Shown piece by piece: positions 46,356 through 58,369 of a stretch of DNA of 64,000 nt. The notes under the pieces were generated by a model. It was not told the origin of the DNA. It made no database searches and saw nothing but the letters and a program-made list of their open reading frames with translations. The number at the start of each line of letters is the position of its first letter. The stretch's first letter is position 1. The position numbers and the translations under genes are program-made. Source of the DNA: Porodaedalea pini (Eukaryota; Basidiomycota; Agaricomycetes; Hymenochaetales; Hymenochaetaceae). Where the stretch lies: positions 124,001 to 188,000 of the forward strand of contig NBAY01000031.1 of assembly GCA_002794775.1 (NCBI GenBank), in the 5' to 3' direction.

Positions 46356-48629
46356 TTATGCTTCCACAGTCGAGTTGCATGGTGCTGAAAGGTAAAGCAA
46401 AACATTTAAGTCAGCAATCAATATACTGACTAACTTCCAGCACCAAACCTGAAAGCCCGCTCTCGCTCTCAACATTGATGCAGATAAAGCGCGAGGCCTC
46501 CCCACTCGGCGGTGAGACGTCAAAGTTCTGGAAGGTGATGTTCGGACATGGCGCGTTCGAGCTGCACTCGATGTCGACGACTATGTAAAGCAGATGGCCA
46601 GGCGTTCCGATCAAAAGTTTCCCATGCAATAAAGCTAGCTTCCAAGCTTACTTTTATTCGCGGTCGCGGTCCCTGTCCAGTCAACGAAGTGGAGATCACT
46701 AAACTGAAGGAAAGATGGTGTGTCGTTCCTGTGACCAGCAAAAACATTCTTCAACGTGAGCCCTTAAAGATGGGGAAGACACTGACGATTGGGCCCCTTT
46801 CGTTTGGTACAGTTGTACCGGTGTGTCCACTTCGTCAAGCGTAAAGTTCCTCACAGTCACATTCTTCACAAATCCTATCTCAGTAAAAACATCGATGTGA
46901 GCGATGGACGGTCTACAAGATAGGTGTGAGTAACGCACCTCCACCACCTCCTCCACCAGTCGGTGGCTCCCCGTTCACGGTGCCCGTCCATGATTTGAAA
47001 TACACCTTAAACATAGATAGTCAGTGTGGCAAGCATGCGAAGCAAGGAGAGCGACGGACCCCGTTCTTCATATTTGGCTGGATACTCGAGTTAAGGCGGA
47101 TGAGCTATAGAAAAACTAACCGACTGAGCGCCTCTCATCCGTCAGAGTACGAAGGAACGACAACGTACAGTCACATCCTCGATCACCACGTTCTCTACGA
47201 TATCCTCCTGATAAGCGAAGATGAGATCAGTACGATAAACGCTGGGAGGCTAGTTCAGCTGAATCTATCTCACCAAGTCGACGTACTGTCCCAAGGACCC
47301 GAATGCCACGCCATTCCCGCCACGACAGATGTAGTTCTTAACGAAAAGGTTCGTTGTGTTCTGCAGCAATCAGTCAGCCCCAGTTGCTGACCCGAGAAGA
47401 ACGAAATTTGATCACATACTCCTTTCACTGCGAGGCAGTCATCTCCGCAAGTGACCTAGTATGCACAACTTGAGCGCAGTGCCCACGTTGACAGGAGCGA
47501 ACAAGGATGCTCACGTCCCAGTTGAGAAGGGCGATGTTGTCCGATCTGTAGGTATCGATGCCTAGAAGCATCCACCCTCAGCCTCGGCCCATCGGGAAGA
47601 TAGAAATCATACCATCCGTGTTCGGGACAATGCTAACAGAGGGTCCACAATCAACGACTCCTCTTGAACTGAGACAACCTGAGACGACAGTAAAAACGTA
47701 CTTCTGACCAAAGAATTCGGGGTTCGTATTGGTTGCATTGCACGTCATGGTGTCGTAGACAATACCGCTCGAGCTCGCGACTGTGTTGCACCAGAACGGC
47801 GGGGACTGGATATGGAAGTTGCGGACTGTCGCCTGCGAAGCCTCGAATAGCGTGAGCGAAAGGGGGCGACCATCACCTCCAGCGCGCGTGCGGTTGCTAA
47901 AGTACTCCCACCACGGCTGAACGGCAGGTAGATACGTTCAGAGGCCGGAGAACAGCAGCGAAGGCTGGACAGACCTGGCCGTTCCCATTGATCCCGCCCA
48001 CTCCATGAGCATCGATGGTAAAGTTGCTTCCAGATACGACAAACCAAGACGCTTGGCTCTATAAGGAAGTTAGTGCTGCTGAGCTCGAAATTCGTGCTTA
48101 TTCAGAAACTCATGCACCTGAATAAACACGACACGGTATGTGCTGTTTGAGTCGAGCCAGTATTCGATATCTGGGACGAACTACAATAGTAGAATCAACG
48201 ATCAGTCCTCTGGGTTAATTTGAAGTCATCTTGACCCACGCTCAACACTCCGTACAGATCGACATGAGAGTTCGTTAAGTTCCAAGTCATCTTCCTAATT
48301 TACGCACTCTATCAATGCGGGAGTAGAAGCCGACGATGCACAAAACACAGTACCTTGTAATGTTGAATACTCCAGGCTGCAGGATGATGTGTCCGTTGGT
48401 CCCACATGCCCCAACAGCGTTCAGGATCTTCAGGCAATGAGTGAAATCGACGCACAATCGCAGCTAGCGAACTCACCTGATCTGTGTCATCCTGACCACC
48501 TCCAAGGGGGGATATCGCACAAGCGTGCGGGCCATGCAGACCAGACGAGGATACTTCTGCGCAAGTGAAGTTGAAAGTTGCCAGCAGAACGACTGCCACT
48601 ATCGTAACGAGATCTTTGACAGAGGGCAT
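46356..48629 (-). CDS. GH28 exo-polygalacturonase-like enzyme
   Basis: The start ATG is at 48629, with a signal peptide (VTIVAVVLLATFNFTCAEV), about ten short introns and a stop at 46358-46356. GH28 beta-helix motifs appear in order. The acidic triad is split by introns: NTDGIDTYRSDNI (47620-47560) and CGDDCLAVKG (47450-47430). GGNGVAFGSLGQY follows near 47310, with Asn-Gly where many members have His-Gly. NGVYFKSWTG near 47060 takes the place of the RIK motif. The C-terminus ends CNSTVEA. It hydrolyses pectin-type galacturonan outside the cell, probably from chain ends, given its resemblance to fungal exo-acting or xylogalacturonan-type members. Signal peptide and Cys content fit secretion. 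Exact splice sites were only partly traced. Confidence 0.87.
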
Positions 48630-49029
48630 CGTCGTCGTTTGCACCCTTAGCTCGTCTTCTTCCAACCATCTTATATGTCGGAGAAATATGCCACGAGATG
48701 GACTGCATCGATCACAAGATGGTCGAAGAGATGAAGGAAGTAGAGGTGACAGTGTTCGAGCGGACCGCTGTAGGGGTCACATGTCCTCGGTCGTCGTCCG
48801 GATAATAATAATAATATTATTTTCCAACGAAAATATAGATATCAATAGTAAGAGCCCAAGACGATGTTTTTATTTTTATTTCACACAATTTTCTGTGGGG
48901 AAAAGCTTGGAGGGATATGAATTGTCGTGGTTGAAAGAGAAGAGGCGCAAAGGCACCGACGCGTCAATAGACGCGCTTTGTTCACTGACCACTACGAGCT
49001 CGGGGACGACTTCAGCAGCGAAGCAGCCG
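48630..49029. promoter_or_regulatory. Divergent promoter region GH28 / MAD1
   Basis: This 400 bp separates the two divergent start codons. It contains an ATA/TAA-rich core near 48806-48850. No specific binding site is assigned. Confidence 0.4.
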
Positions 49030-52000
49030 ATGAGCAACGCGAGGGCAGGCCCGTCAGGCGGCTTCCGGCCGACGCGTACGACCCGGTCCACTGCGGCAGC
49101 GGCAGCAGCTTCGACGTCGAACACGACGCGTCCACCGTCGACCTCCAGACCACCCTCAGCGTCGAATGGTCGTCCCGGTTCATCTTCTGGTCTCAACACT
49201 AACTCGCGTCCCGGTTCTGCCACTAGTTTTTAGGTCGGGTCCGACGCGTCCAAGCACTGCTGCTGGTACGAGTCGAACAAGTGCTGCAGCAGGGCCAAAC
49301 ACAACGGCAGGCGTGAAGCGCAAAAACACGTACGACTAGTGCGGGCAATGAACAAGGTATGTCTCCTGATAGGCTATAATCATATCTATGTTTGAACTAT
49401 GTATGTGCCTTTTACGTATAGAACCAGCAGCAGCAAAGCGCCCCGCGCTCAGCAGTGCATTCTCCGCCCATGTTACACAAACGTCGCTCAACCGCCAACT
49501 CCTCGCTGCCCAAGCTCAGGTTACAGAGCAACAGAACTCTCTACTCGAAAAGCAGGGGAAATTAGACCGTCTGGAAGCCGACCTTCGGCTCGTAGGAACC
49601 CGCGAGGAGGAAGAAAGAGAGGCGCGAAAACAAAGCGAAGAGGAACTGGCAAGGAAAACGGTACGTTGTCTCACTCGTCAATGTATACGTATATTCTAAA
49701 GACTGTTCCAATAGAGAGACTACGAGTCAGACGTGACTTCTCTCAAGAAAAGACTCGCCGAGCTCGAGGCAGACCACGAGGACCTCGACGACGCGTACTC
49801 TACCCTCTCCCATTCCTCCCAATCGAAAATAGCCGCCCTCAATCTTGAGCTCACCACCCGCGACGAGCGCATCGTCCTGCTCGAGACCCAATTAAGCGAT
49901 GCAGAAGCAAGGGCCCGCGAAGAGGAGATCCGAGCAAAGGCGCTTGAGGAGCTGCTGGAGCAAATGACAGAGGAGGAGCCTGCGGCCGAGGGGAGGAAGG
50001 CAAGGAAGGCGAGGAACAAGAAAGTATGCGCGGGAACGATGGAGAGCCAAAGGCAGCTGCAAACCTAGAAGTGGAGATCAAGGAGCCCGAGTCGAGCGTG
50101 GACGACCCAGAGTCGAAAAACGTCGAAACCGAAGGTGAAGGCGACGACCTCGACGCCGACGCCGACGGAGAAGCAGATCCTGAGGAGGACGAGTCCATGA
50201 CGGTCGATACCGATGCCGATGCGACGCCGACGGGGGAGATCGAGATCTCGAGTATACGCTCAGGCTCGGCGTCTGAGGCAAATACGTTCTACGAAGGTGG
50301 CCAGCCAGAGATTGAAGCGTACCCTGATCCAGGTGCTCCGCCTCCCTACACCGTTTCCTCTCCTCCTTCTCCCGCTTCTCCCCATTCACCCACATCCATA
50401 AGGTCTCGCTCTCGCTCCGCATCCATCGCGTCCTCCCACGCCGCATCCATAGCATCCTCCCGCGCCATGAGTATTGTAGCCGACGGGACGCCCGTCCGTC
50501 TCACGCATCGCAGCCCAAGCGGCACCCCACTGTCCATCGCATCTAGCTCACAGCTCGACCCGCTCTCCCACATCAGGCGGCGCCTCAGCCTCGCGACGTC
50601 CAGCCGTCGTCGCTCATCCCTTGGCGCATCACGCGATCGCGAGCGGGAGAAGGACAATGAAATAGTCCGCGCGGAGCTCGCGCGGCAGACAACCCACATT
50701 ACGACGCTCGAAGCGGCGAACTCCCGGCTGACGAGTGAGCTGACGCGTTTGCGTATGCGCGCAGAGGGCGCGGAGGTGCTGCGCGAGGAGAAACGCGAGC
50801 TTGAGCGTCGCGCGGAGGGCGTTGAGGCATTACGGTCGCGTGTTGCGGAGCTCGAGGCAGCAGGCGCGGAGTTCGCACAGCGCGAGCGTGAGTGGGAAGC
50901 ACGATTACGTGAACGCACGCAGCTTGTCGATGAGAACAGCACGCCGTCGAAAACGCCAGTCGGAGTGACACAGCAGCTCACCACGCTGCGAAAAGCACAT
51001 GCTGCACTTCTGGACGAGCACGGGCAGTTGAAAGCGTCACTACGAACACGCGAGATCGAGCTCACGGGTGCGCGCGAGGAAGCTGAGCACACTGCGAATG
51101 ACGTTGCCCGCTTACAAAAAGAGGCGGAGCAGTTGCAGGATGCTATTGCGCGAAAGGAGAAGGAGCGTGTTCTCCTGGAGCGCGACGCAACCTTCTTGCG
51201 ATCGCTAGTCTCGAGCTACAAGAACGAGGAAGCAGCGTACACGACATCGGATGTTGGCGAGCATTCCGCTGCGACGGAGAAGCTCGAGCAGCGGATTGCA
51301 CAGCTTGAAACGCTTCTTTCGGAGTACAAGTCTACGATCGAGTCTCTGGAGAAGGAAGTCGATAGCCTGCAGCGTTCCGGCGGCGGAGTAGCTAGTAGGT
51401 CGCAGGAGCAATGGAACCAACTGTCGAACAAAGCATCTACTCTGGAAGAAGGTTTGTGTTTACACTTTGCTTTTTTTTTGACTATGGCTGATTTGGTCTT
51501 CAGCGTTCAAAAATGCGCAGGCCGAGGTGACGAGGCAGGCCCAGCGTGTTGACGAGCTCGAGCAGCAGCTTTTCGAACTGGGTGGAGAGATCGGTAATGG
51601 GCGGCACATCCCTCCCGGAACGCGCGTGCTCAGCCTCCGCCAGAATCCCGCCCAGGAATGGGCAGACACACGCAAAGAAGTGCTCGACCGCCTGAAAAAT
51701 GAGAACGAGGCGCTTCTTGCGCGTATCAAAGAGCTCGAGGATCAGGGCATGCGCGGAGGTGCCGCCACCACCACCACGGGATCTGATCCAAATGACGAGA
51801 ACGTGCCGTCTGTCCCGCGCGCGAGCTGGGAGAGCCTGAAGCAGGAAACGGCAGAGCTTCAGGTGACACTCGAGCAAAGAGAGAAGCGGCTCCTGCGCTT
51901 GAAGCAGGTCTTCACAGCAAAGAGCGCTGAATTCCGCGATGCGATCGCCTCGATCCTAGGCCTCAAGCTCGCGTTCTACCCGAACGGCCAAGTGCGCGTC

Positions 52001-52252
52001 ACGTCGGTGTACGATCTCTCTGCGTCGTTTGTGTTCCAGCCCTCGAAGGACAAAGACGGTGCGAATGCGGAGGAAGGCGCGAAGATGCAGCTCATCGCTG
52101 CGGGCGAGGGCGGTCCTCAGGAACTGGAGGGACTCATGAACACTTGGATACGAGATGAAATGTGTATACCGTGCTTCATGTCGAGTGTCACGCTAGAATG
52201 CTACGACAAATGGAAGAACGAGCAAAGAGCAGCAGGCCTAGTTCAACAGTAG
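49030..52252 (+). CDS. MAD1: Spindle checkpoint protein Mad1
   Basis: The C-terminal region is diagnostic: a Mad2-interaction motif TRVLSLRQNP (near 51620-51650), an RLK segment (KRLLRLKQVFTAKSAEFRDAI near 51890-51950) and a terminal RWD-like fold (LKLAFYPNGQVRVTSVYDLS...IPCFMSSVTLECY). Upstream is long coiled coil (50630-51450) and a Ser/Pro-rich linker. Clear introns are 49357-49421, 49661-49714 and 51452-51503. Start MSNARAGPSGG at 49030 is followed by a Ser/Thr/Ala/Pro-rich head. The frame is broken at TTTTT 49227-49231, AAAAA 49322-49326 and AAA 50021-50023. A one-base length change in each restores one continuous frame. Mad1 anchors Mad2 at unattached kinetochores and is essential to the checkpoint, so sequence error is more likely than loss. 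Confidence 0.9.
49357..49421 (+). other. MAD1 intron
   Basis: GTATGT...TATAG. It joins GNEQ to PAAAKRPAL in frame. Confidence 0.8.
51452..51503 (+). other. MAD1 last intron
   Basis: GTTTGT...TTCAG. It joins STLEE to AFKNAQAEV in frame. Confidence 0.88.
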
Positions 52253-52491
52253 CATCATCTTATATCGGTTTCTTCATTCTTGTGTAGCTCCGATCACATA
52301 CTAGAAACTATCTTGATTTACTTCATGTATTTTATAGCTCAAGTAAACTCTTCTATTCCTTCGCAATATATTTCTTGCGCATGAATGGTTCCGAATGGCT
52401 TTTCCAACGAAACTCAGACACGTTCATGCCACGCTCAGAGTGTAAACTGACCAAGAGAAAACAACTGATTCTAGTTCATAGCAGTAACATG

Positions 52492-54522
52492 CTAGCAAAA
52501 CAAAGCACAGAGCACCAAGAAATACAACAGCGAGGAAAAACATTCAGTCGCAGTAAATCCCATCCCGTTCTTCAATTCCCAATCCTTCAGTGCCGCCCGT
52601 CCCCGACCCACCCAAAGTCGGAACGCCTCCTCATCCTCAAACCACATCTTGGTGCGAGGCGCCTCATGGCTGGAACCGTCCCGGCCGCGCTCGATACCGT
52701 TCGACGCAGGAAAAGAATTTAAGCCACTGGCATTCGTGACCACTCCAATCGTCTGTGCGTCGTTCCCGGCTGCCACGGGTGTCTCGTCCGACACTCCTTG
52801 CACATTAAATTTCGTTCGTTTCATATCGCCTGCCTCCGCCCCAGAGCCGGTAGAACGCTGGCGCTTCACCTGACTCGGGCTTAGCGGAGCTGGAACCTCG
52901 TCAACCTCCGCATCAGTTGGCGAGGGTAAATGTTTCCTGTCCTCCATATACGTGTTGCTCTCCTTCGTCACAAGCGGCGGCGTCTTTCCAGCCCATAGAC
53001 CACCGGCACGTATCCAGCCAGCAACATTGCTCTCGTGTTTCAGCGCATCAAGGACGCCGATTACCGCAAGGAGCGTCGTGTCATACTCCTCTTGCTCGTG
53101 CTTCGCTGAGCCCTGCTGCGCCACGTCCTGCTGCGCGGCGGCATCAATTTTGGCTTGACGCTCCTTCTTTTTGTTCTTTTTCTTTTTCTTGCGCACCTTT
53201 TCGCTTTGAATCAAGTTCCCCGCCTCCCTTTCGCCATCTTCCGTCGGAACAGCCTTCTCCCCTTCCCGTTCTTCCTCGACCAAATCTGCTTTTGTGAGCT
53301 TCTCAGCGTTCTTCGCATATTTTCGCGTATTCTGTTTAATGGACACGTCATGATCGCGGAGCTCTAGCGTGTACTCGTTGATACAGACGTGGTTGAAGGG
53401 TTGCAAGCGTGCCTTTGCAGGCGAATCATCAAGCAGGAAAGTTGTACGTGCACTATGTTCTCCCAGAAGCGCAGCCCATGGCTTGTCAAGGTCTTTCGTC
53501 GTCTGCGATTTGCGTGCTACGTAAAAATCATTCATTTTCATTAGAAGCTGAGAGGACCAGGAAAACATACAGTAGTCTCTACTCGATAGACCGAGTGTAT
53601 CGCGAGCCCACACAGCAGCTATCTTTCCATCCCATTTGTCCTTCTTCTCTATCTTTGACTGCGCATTTTGTTCACGGTCCGGCTCCGGAGGCGGTTGCCC
53701 TAACCGCGCGTCAAAGAAGCATCGTTGAACCATCCGGTCGACATTGTGCGGCTGCGCACTTGACCAGACCATTACGTCCAACCATTGACGCGTCGCAGGC
53801 CCTAGTAGGAAGTCGCGGAAGGCGGGCATGTACGGACGCGGATACACCGCGCCTACCGAACGCAAACGCACGAGCAGCGTGCCGTTCAGGTCGAGAATGA
53901 TCAGCTTTCTCGGCGGAGAAGATATGGGTTCCGATGGTTTGGCCGCAATGGCGAGATACTCGGGAGAGGGTGATGTAGGGATAGGCGGGGGAGAAGGAGA
54001 TTTAGGTGGTGTCCGTCGATAATTGACAGACATTGAGGGGTCAAAGCGATAGCTGCTGTATTTCCGCGCGCCACGCGCGCCACGTCCGCGATGCGAGCCA
54101 TTATAGTTGTCCTTATAGCCATGAGCATATGTCGACCCGTTCCGATTATCTGTTTCATAGTAGGGCGTCTCATCGTAATGCTGGCTAGGCGCGTCGTAGT
54201 ACGGCTGGCTTGACGCGTTACGGTATTCGCTGTTCCCAGGTTGCAAAAAGGTTGAAGGTCCAATGTGCGAGTTGTAGTCGTCATCGGCGCCGTGTTTTCT
54301 ACGAGTGTGGTCTCGCCAATGTCTTGAGTGACGCGGGTCCGTCTCGTACACTTGCGCGTTCCACGCGTCGGAGTACAGATCGTCCGGGATTTTCCTGTTA
54401 CTGCACATTCTGCTTTTGAGACTCCACGAAGGACCGAATTCTAAGAGCGCATATACGCGTGTCGGTGGCGCTAGATGTCTTCGAGATGGGAGTTGCAGAC
54501 AAGAAGAGATTGCTCGCAGCAT
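52492..54522 (-). CDS. FCP1/TIM50-like HAD-domain protein
   Basis: The frame starts at ATG 54522 (or ATG 54408) and stops at 52492. It includes a probable 54 bp in-frame intron near 53570-53517 (GTATGT...GTAG), leaving about 658 residues. A Tyr/Asn/Arg-rich low-complexity N-terminus is followed by the phosphatase-like core. The motifs are LIILDLNGTLL (motif I), VMVWSSAQPHNVDRM (motif II), KDLDKPW and LLDDSPAKARLQPFNHVCI (motif IV). The usual second Asp of DxDxT is Asn (DLNGT), so the acid/base residue is missing and catalysis is doubtful. A Lys/Glu-rich tail with KKKKKNKKKERQ follows. It converges on MAD1, with stops 240 bp apart. Confidence 0.85.
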   Translation of the reverse strand: MLRAISSCLQLPSRRHLAPPTRVYALLEFGPSWSLKSRMCSNRKIPDDLYSDAWNAQVYETDPRHSRHWRDHTRRKHGADDDYNSHIGPSTFLQPGNSEYRNASSQPYYDAPSQHYDETPYYETDNRNGSTYAHGYKDNYNGSHRGRGARGARKYSSYRFDPSMSVNYRRTPPKSPSPPPIPTSPSPEYLAIAAKPSEPISSPPRKLIILDLNGTLLVRLRSVGAVYPRPYMPAFRDFLLGPATRQWLDVMVWSSAQPHNVDRMVQRCFFDARLGQPPPEPDREQNAQSKIEKKDKWDGKIAAVWARDTLGLSSRDYCMFSWSSQLLMKMNDFYVARKSQTTKDLDKPWAALLGEHSARTTFLLDDSPAKARLQPFNHVCINEYTLELRDHDVSIKQNTRKYAKNAEKLTKADLVEEEREGEKAVPTEDGEREAGNLIQSEKVRKKKKKNKKKERQAKIDAAAQQDVAQQGSAKHEQEEYDTTLLAVIGVLDALKHESNVAGWIRAGGLWAGKTPPLVTKESNTYMEDRKHLPSPTDAEVDEVPAPLSPSQVKRQRSTGSGAEAGDMKRTKFNVQGVSDETPVAAGNDAQTIGVVTNASGLNSFPASNGIERGRDGSSHEAPRTKMWFEDEEAFRLWVGRGRAALKDWELKNGMGFTATECFSSLLYFLVLCALFC

Positions 54523-55740
54523 TGCCTTCCGAAGACCTGCTCAGAGCGTAGCCAGAAGCAGTGCATCACGTGACTCAACTCACGTCGCGCAAATACTACC
54601 AAATTCAAGTTTTCGCGTTTCATTAATATTGTCTCATTATCCGACTCTCTTACTCAGAAGCCGCGTGGAATTCATCAGAAACTCAGAACCATTTTCGTCC
54701 TCATGGTTGGATGACTCTTTGTAGACATAAATCCACAGTTCGTGAAGCGATCGAGCAAGTTTTTTTTTCGATTTGTCTTGAAAAGCTTATGCGGCAGAAG
54801 CAGTCTATCGGAGTACGGATGCGCACTCGTTGTGACTTCCTCAAGGTCGTCGTCAATATGGAACCTTTCTCCGCTCTCGAGTCTCGAAATCTCTTTCCCA
54901 ATTTGCTTTGAAATCTCTCCAGTCATATAATCACCCGAGTCACTGTCGCTACTTCGTTGAAGGCTCTCGTTGGTATTCTACCAATGTCCCTCAGGCGCAA
55001 AAGCTCATACCTCACGCAAGATCTCATGAAACATGACACATATAAGCCAGGCTTCTTCTCAGAAAGTCGTGAGGGAAGATGTGCACAGACATCAGAACCT
55101 TCAAATAGTCTGGAACTCGGTGAGATTCAACCACTCTCTCCACACCTGACATCCGAGCCTCATAATATTCAACTTAGTGCGACAGCAAGTCGGTCATGCT
55201 AGATTTTACTGCATAGCTTAAAGAGGCTCACAGCCATCACTCGAGGATGTGTCAAATCCACAATTGCGGTATGCAAGAACATCTATCGGATTCTCGCTCC
55301 ATACTTCAAGGGTCGATAAAAGCCTGTATTCAGGACGCTTCCTACAGTGTAACTGTACTAATGCACTAGGGAATGCTTGTTAAGACACCAAAGGGTTATT
55401 GTAGGCGATTGAATGAGTACCAAGGATGTAACATGGTCTCTTCATTCTCTAGGCATTGACGAGACGTCGTTTGCGGTATACTTATGACCACACTGGCATA
55501 AATCGAGAACAGAAATCGGTTTCATGCTAACACTCTAGTACAGGACCAGCCCCGCTACACCCCATAGTCATCCGCGATGCCAAAACACATGCCTACAAAG
55601 TTTCGAGACAAGTCGGGCGCAGAGCTACATGATATTACGACGCTCATCAGCTGAGTAACAAAATTCGCGTCGACGTAACAGCCAAAGACTTACCCGACTA
55701 CAGTCTCTTTAGGCAGAGTTAGTTCGAGATGCGCTCGTTT
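54523..55740. other. Intergenic
   Basis: Only short overlapping open frames occur on both strands. None has support. Confidence 0.4.
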
Positions 55741-55899
55741 CTAGTAGCAAGTCTTCGGGTTCATGATACAGTTCTGAGGCTCAGGCCCCGCGGTGGGCGT
55801 GCGCGCTTCAACGGGAGCGAGGACGGGGACGGCGCCAACGGTAGCGACCGACGCAAGGAGGAATGCGTTTAATGCGAGGAGTGTGACGAAAGATTTCAT
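55741..55899 (-). CDS. Tiny secreted protein with C-x6-C tail
   Basis: The protein is 52 residues from ATG 55899. A strong signal peptide (MKSFVTLLALNAFLLASVATVGA) is followed by about 29 residues ending EPQNCIMNPKTCY. The only two Cys are six residues apart with a central Pro, a likely disulfide. TATATAAG lies about 75 bp upstream on the minus strand (near 55981-55974). An in-frame upstream ATG at 56061 would bury the signal peptide and is rejected. It resembles the peptide precursor at 62557 in its signal peptide (MKSFV...LLAS...VGA) and in the C-x3-P-x2-C core. Role unknown; small secreted fungal peptides can be signals, effectors or antimicrobials. Confidence 0.72.
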   Translation of the reverse strand: MKSFVTLLALNAFLLASVATVGAVPVLAPVEARTPTAGPEPQNCIMNPKTCY

Positions 55900-56938
55900 A
55901 GCAGTGATGTATGTATATGCTCGAAGAGACGGTTGTTTCTGCAAATGAACGAGAACCAGAGAAATGCACTCTCTTATATATTTTCGAATTCCCCCAAGTG
56001 AAAATGAGCATGGGTGGATTGGCACCCACAAACGAAAAGCCGCTGTTCCGTGAATATTCACATGTTTTCGATCGAGTCCTAGTACAGCAAGCCGACGCCC
56101 CCATTAATATTAATATTGGTGGGCATCTCCGAGATCTCATGTTCTCGCATGTCTAACTTAGGACCGTCCGTCTAGCTTCCATAGGTCAGCAAGCCCGCTC
56201 CGTCCGGTGATCGCCCCTTTAACCATCTCTTTTGGGTAAATAAAGCCGTAACAACGAAATGAGTTCTAGACTCGCGGAGCCTCAACGTGTTCGCCTATTT
56301 CGTAGCAATGCACAAGGGAAGCGTCGGAATTGCCGGCGCCAAACACATGTACAAGCGCAGCGCCACAGCACCTTTGCGTACATAGTAACATACTATATAC
56401 GATCGAGCCTTACAAGTCATTCTTGACCTTCGACGGTCTAAAGGCATATTTAGGTGAGTGGAGATTGTATATTCCTTCGAACCAAAGTTCTACTACTAAC
56501 GTTCTATCTATGTCTAATTTATACCTCTAAACGCTTCTTTTATGATCTATACTCAATATCCCAATCCATCTATATCGGCGAAAGCAAGACTCGAGACTCG
56601 CGGACCGGGAAGCGCTCAGTCTGGAGAATAAAAGGATGAGAAGGCCGATTGAGATGTAGAGGTGGAGGAAAAAAAGAAGCAGAGGGCAATGAAGACGAGA
56701 TGAACAGCAGGTAGAAGAGTAAAGGTTATCAAATATGATTGTTCGGTGGCGATTAGAAAATTGAAAGACGAAATGGTTGAGGTTATTCCGCAATAGTAGA
56801 CGAAATAAATGTTTTGGCAGATTCGATATCAAGGAGCAGAACGGAGACACAGACGATGACGAGCAAGATCATACGAAAGCGAGGGTAGACGTGAGGGGAT
56901 GGATGGTCAGCAAAGCAGGGGACGGGGATGCGGCGAGA
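55900..56938. other. Intergenic
   Basis: This holds the promoter of the small secreted gene and the 3' side of the peroxiredoxin gene. Nothing else is supported. Confidence 0.4.
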
Positions 56939-57885
56939 TCAATCGAGCCGCTTACGCTTGACGGGTCCGTTCGCGTTCTCACCGGCGGTCGAGAAGTACT
57001 CAAGAGAGCCCTTCGGGTCGGCCTTCATCGTCGCGCCGCCTTCCTGCCAGTTTGCAGGGCACACCTCACCGTGCTTATCCTACGCAAATTCAAATAATAA
57101 TCAATATCAAGTCTTCGAAACAAAAGAGGAGAGAAAGGAGAGAACAAGAAACTCACAGTGAACTGGAACGCCTTGACGAGGCGAAGCGTCTCCTCTACGG
57201 AGCGGCCGACGGGGAGGTCGTTCACCGTGATCTGGCGGAGCGTACCCACCGGGTCGATGATGAAGAGCCCGCGGAGTGCGACACCCTCGTCGAGGAGCAC
57301 CCCATAGTCGCGCGCGATCTTCATGGACTTGTCCGCAAGAAGCGGTAGCTGGAGATCCGGACCGAGGCCGCCCTCCGTGCGTGGCTTCTGCGTCCATGCG
57401 AGGTGGGAGAAGTGCGAGTCCGTGGAGACACCTGAGAATGGAAAAGAAGCCGATAAGGGAGTCAAAGCGGTGAGTAAGAGCAAGGTGAGAGGAAGATAAG
57501 CCATACCGATGACAGAGGTGTTGATTGCCTTGAAGGCGGGGAGGTTGTCATTGAAAGCAAGGATCTCCGTTGGGCAGACGAATGTGAAATCCCTTTGATG
57601 CAATGTATCAGTTCCTCTGTGCCTTTCTCTTCTCTCTCTCCCGTGCTGCTCCGCCTTTAACTCCTTCAATGAAAGGAGCGCATGCTCACATAGGGTAGAA
57701 AAACAGCACGACCCTATAGACAGGGGATGAGACCATCAGATAAACCAACACATCATCCTGAGCCCTTCAACATTTGAGACTCACCAGTGGCCAAGGAAAT
57801 CCTTTGACGCGATGTCGGTAATGAGGCCATCGACGACCGCAGGGCCAGCAAACTCGGGTGCAGGCTTCTGGACTTGTGCGACCAT
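56939..57885 (-). CDS. TSA1: Typical 2-Cys peroxiredoxin
   Basis: There are five exons: 57885-57785, 57713-57690, 57592-57507, 57431-57157 and 57079-56939, giving 208 residues in frame. The peroxidatic Cys lies in FTFVCPTEI and the resolving Cys in GEVCPANW, with the dimer and helix regions of the Tsa1/Prx1-4 class between ([34 protein letters not shown]). The C-terminus ends in KRKRLD rather than a YF motif, so it may resist over-oxidation. It reduces hydrogen peroxide with thioredoxin in the cytosol. Same strand as the S9 peptidase upstream, separated by 485 bp. Confidence 0.95.
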
Positions 57886-58369
57886 CTTGTTTTGACTGTA
57901 AGCGGAAGAAAACGACAAGTACGAGGAGGAGGAAGGTGATAGAAAGAAAGAGAAAGACGCGTACCGTGGGGCGACTTTTATCTTCTGGCTGTGGGCGTAC
58001 GATCGGCCCGTTCGGTAGGAAATTCGATTCTTGAGTAAGAAATTAGGATTTATAAGCAAAAAAAGGCGTGACCGCGCGTGACTCGGAACGCGAAGAACGT
58101 GATCGAATCGCGTCGACGCGTTGAGGGCGCTGACTCGCCGCTGAAGCTTGAAATTCTTGCTGTTCTCAAAATTTGGACGGAAGCAAAAGCAGAGAAGTCT
58201 ATCTGCAGATCTTTGTCGAAGACGAGAAGCATTTCTGGAATCAATTCAATCTTGGAGCGAATGGGAACGTAAACTCGCATCCAATCACCGGGAGCCAGTC
58301 ATGTGAGCCCCTTATTCAGATCCAAAAACTACACAAGTAATACACATTTCACATTCTTCTTCAAGTGTC

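Noticed and set aside
49990..50060. A 29 bp intron (GTATGC...CAAAG) in MAD1
   Set aside because: It would restore the frame, but it is shorter than the fungal introns seen here (45-70 bp) and has no branch site; a base error is simpler.
56000..56061. Upstream ATG at 56061 for the mini secreted protein
   Set aside because: It would place about 54 extra residues ahead of a clean signal peptide and lies upstream of the likely TATA box.
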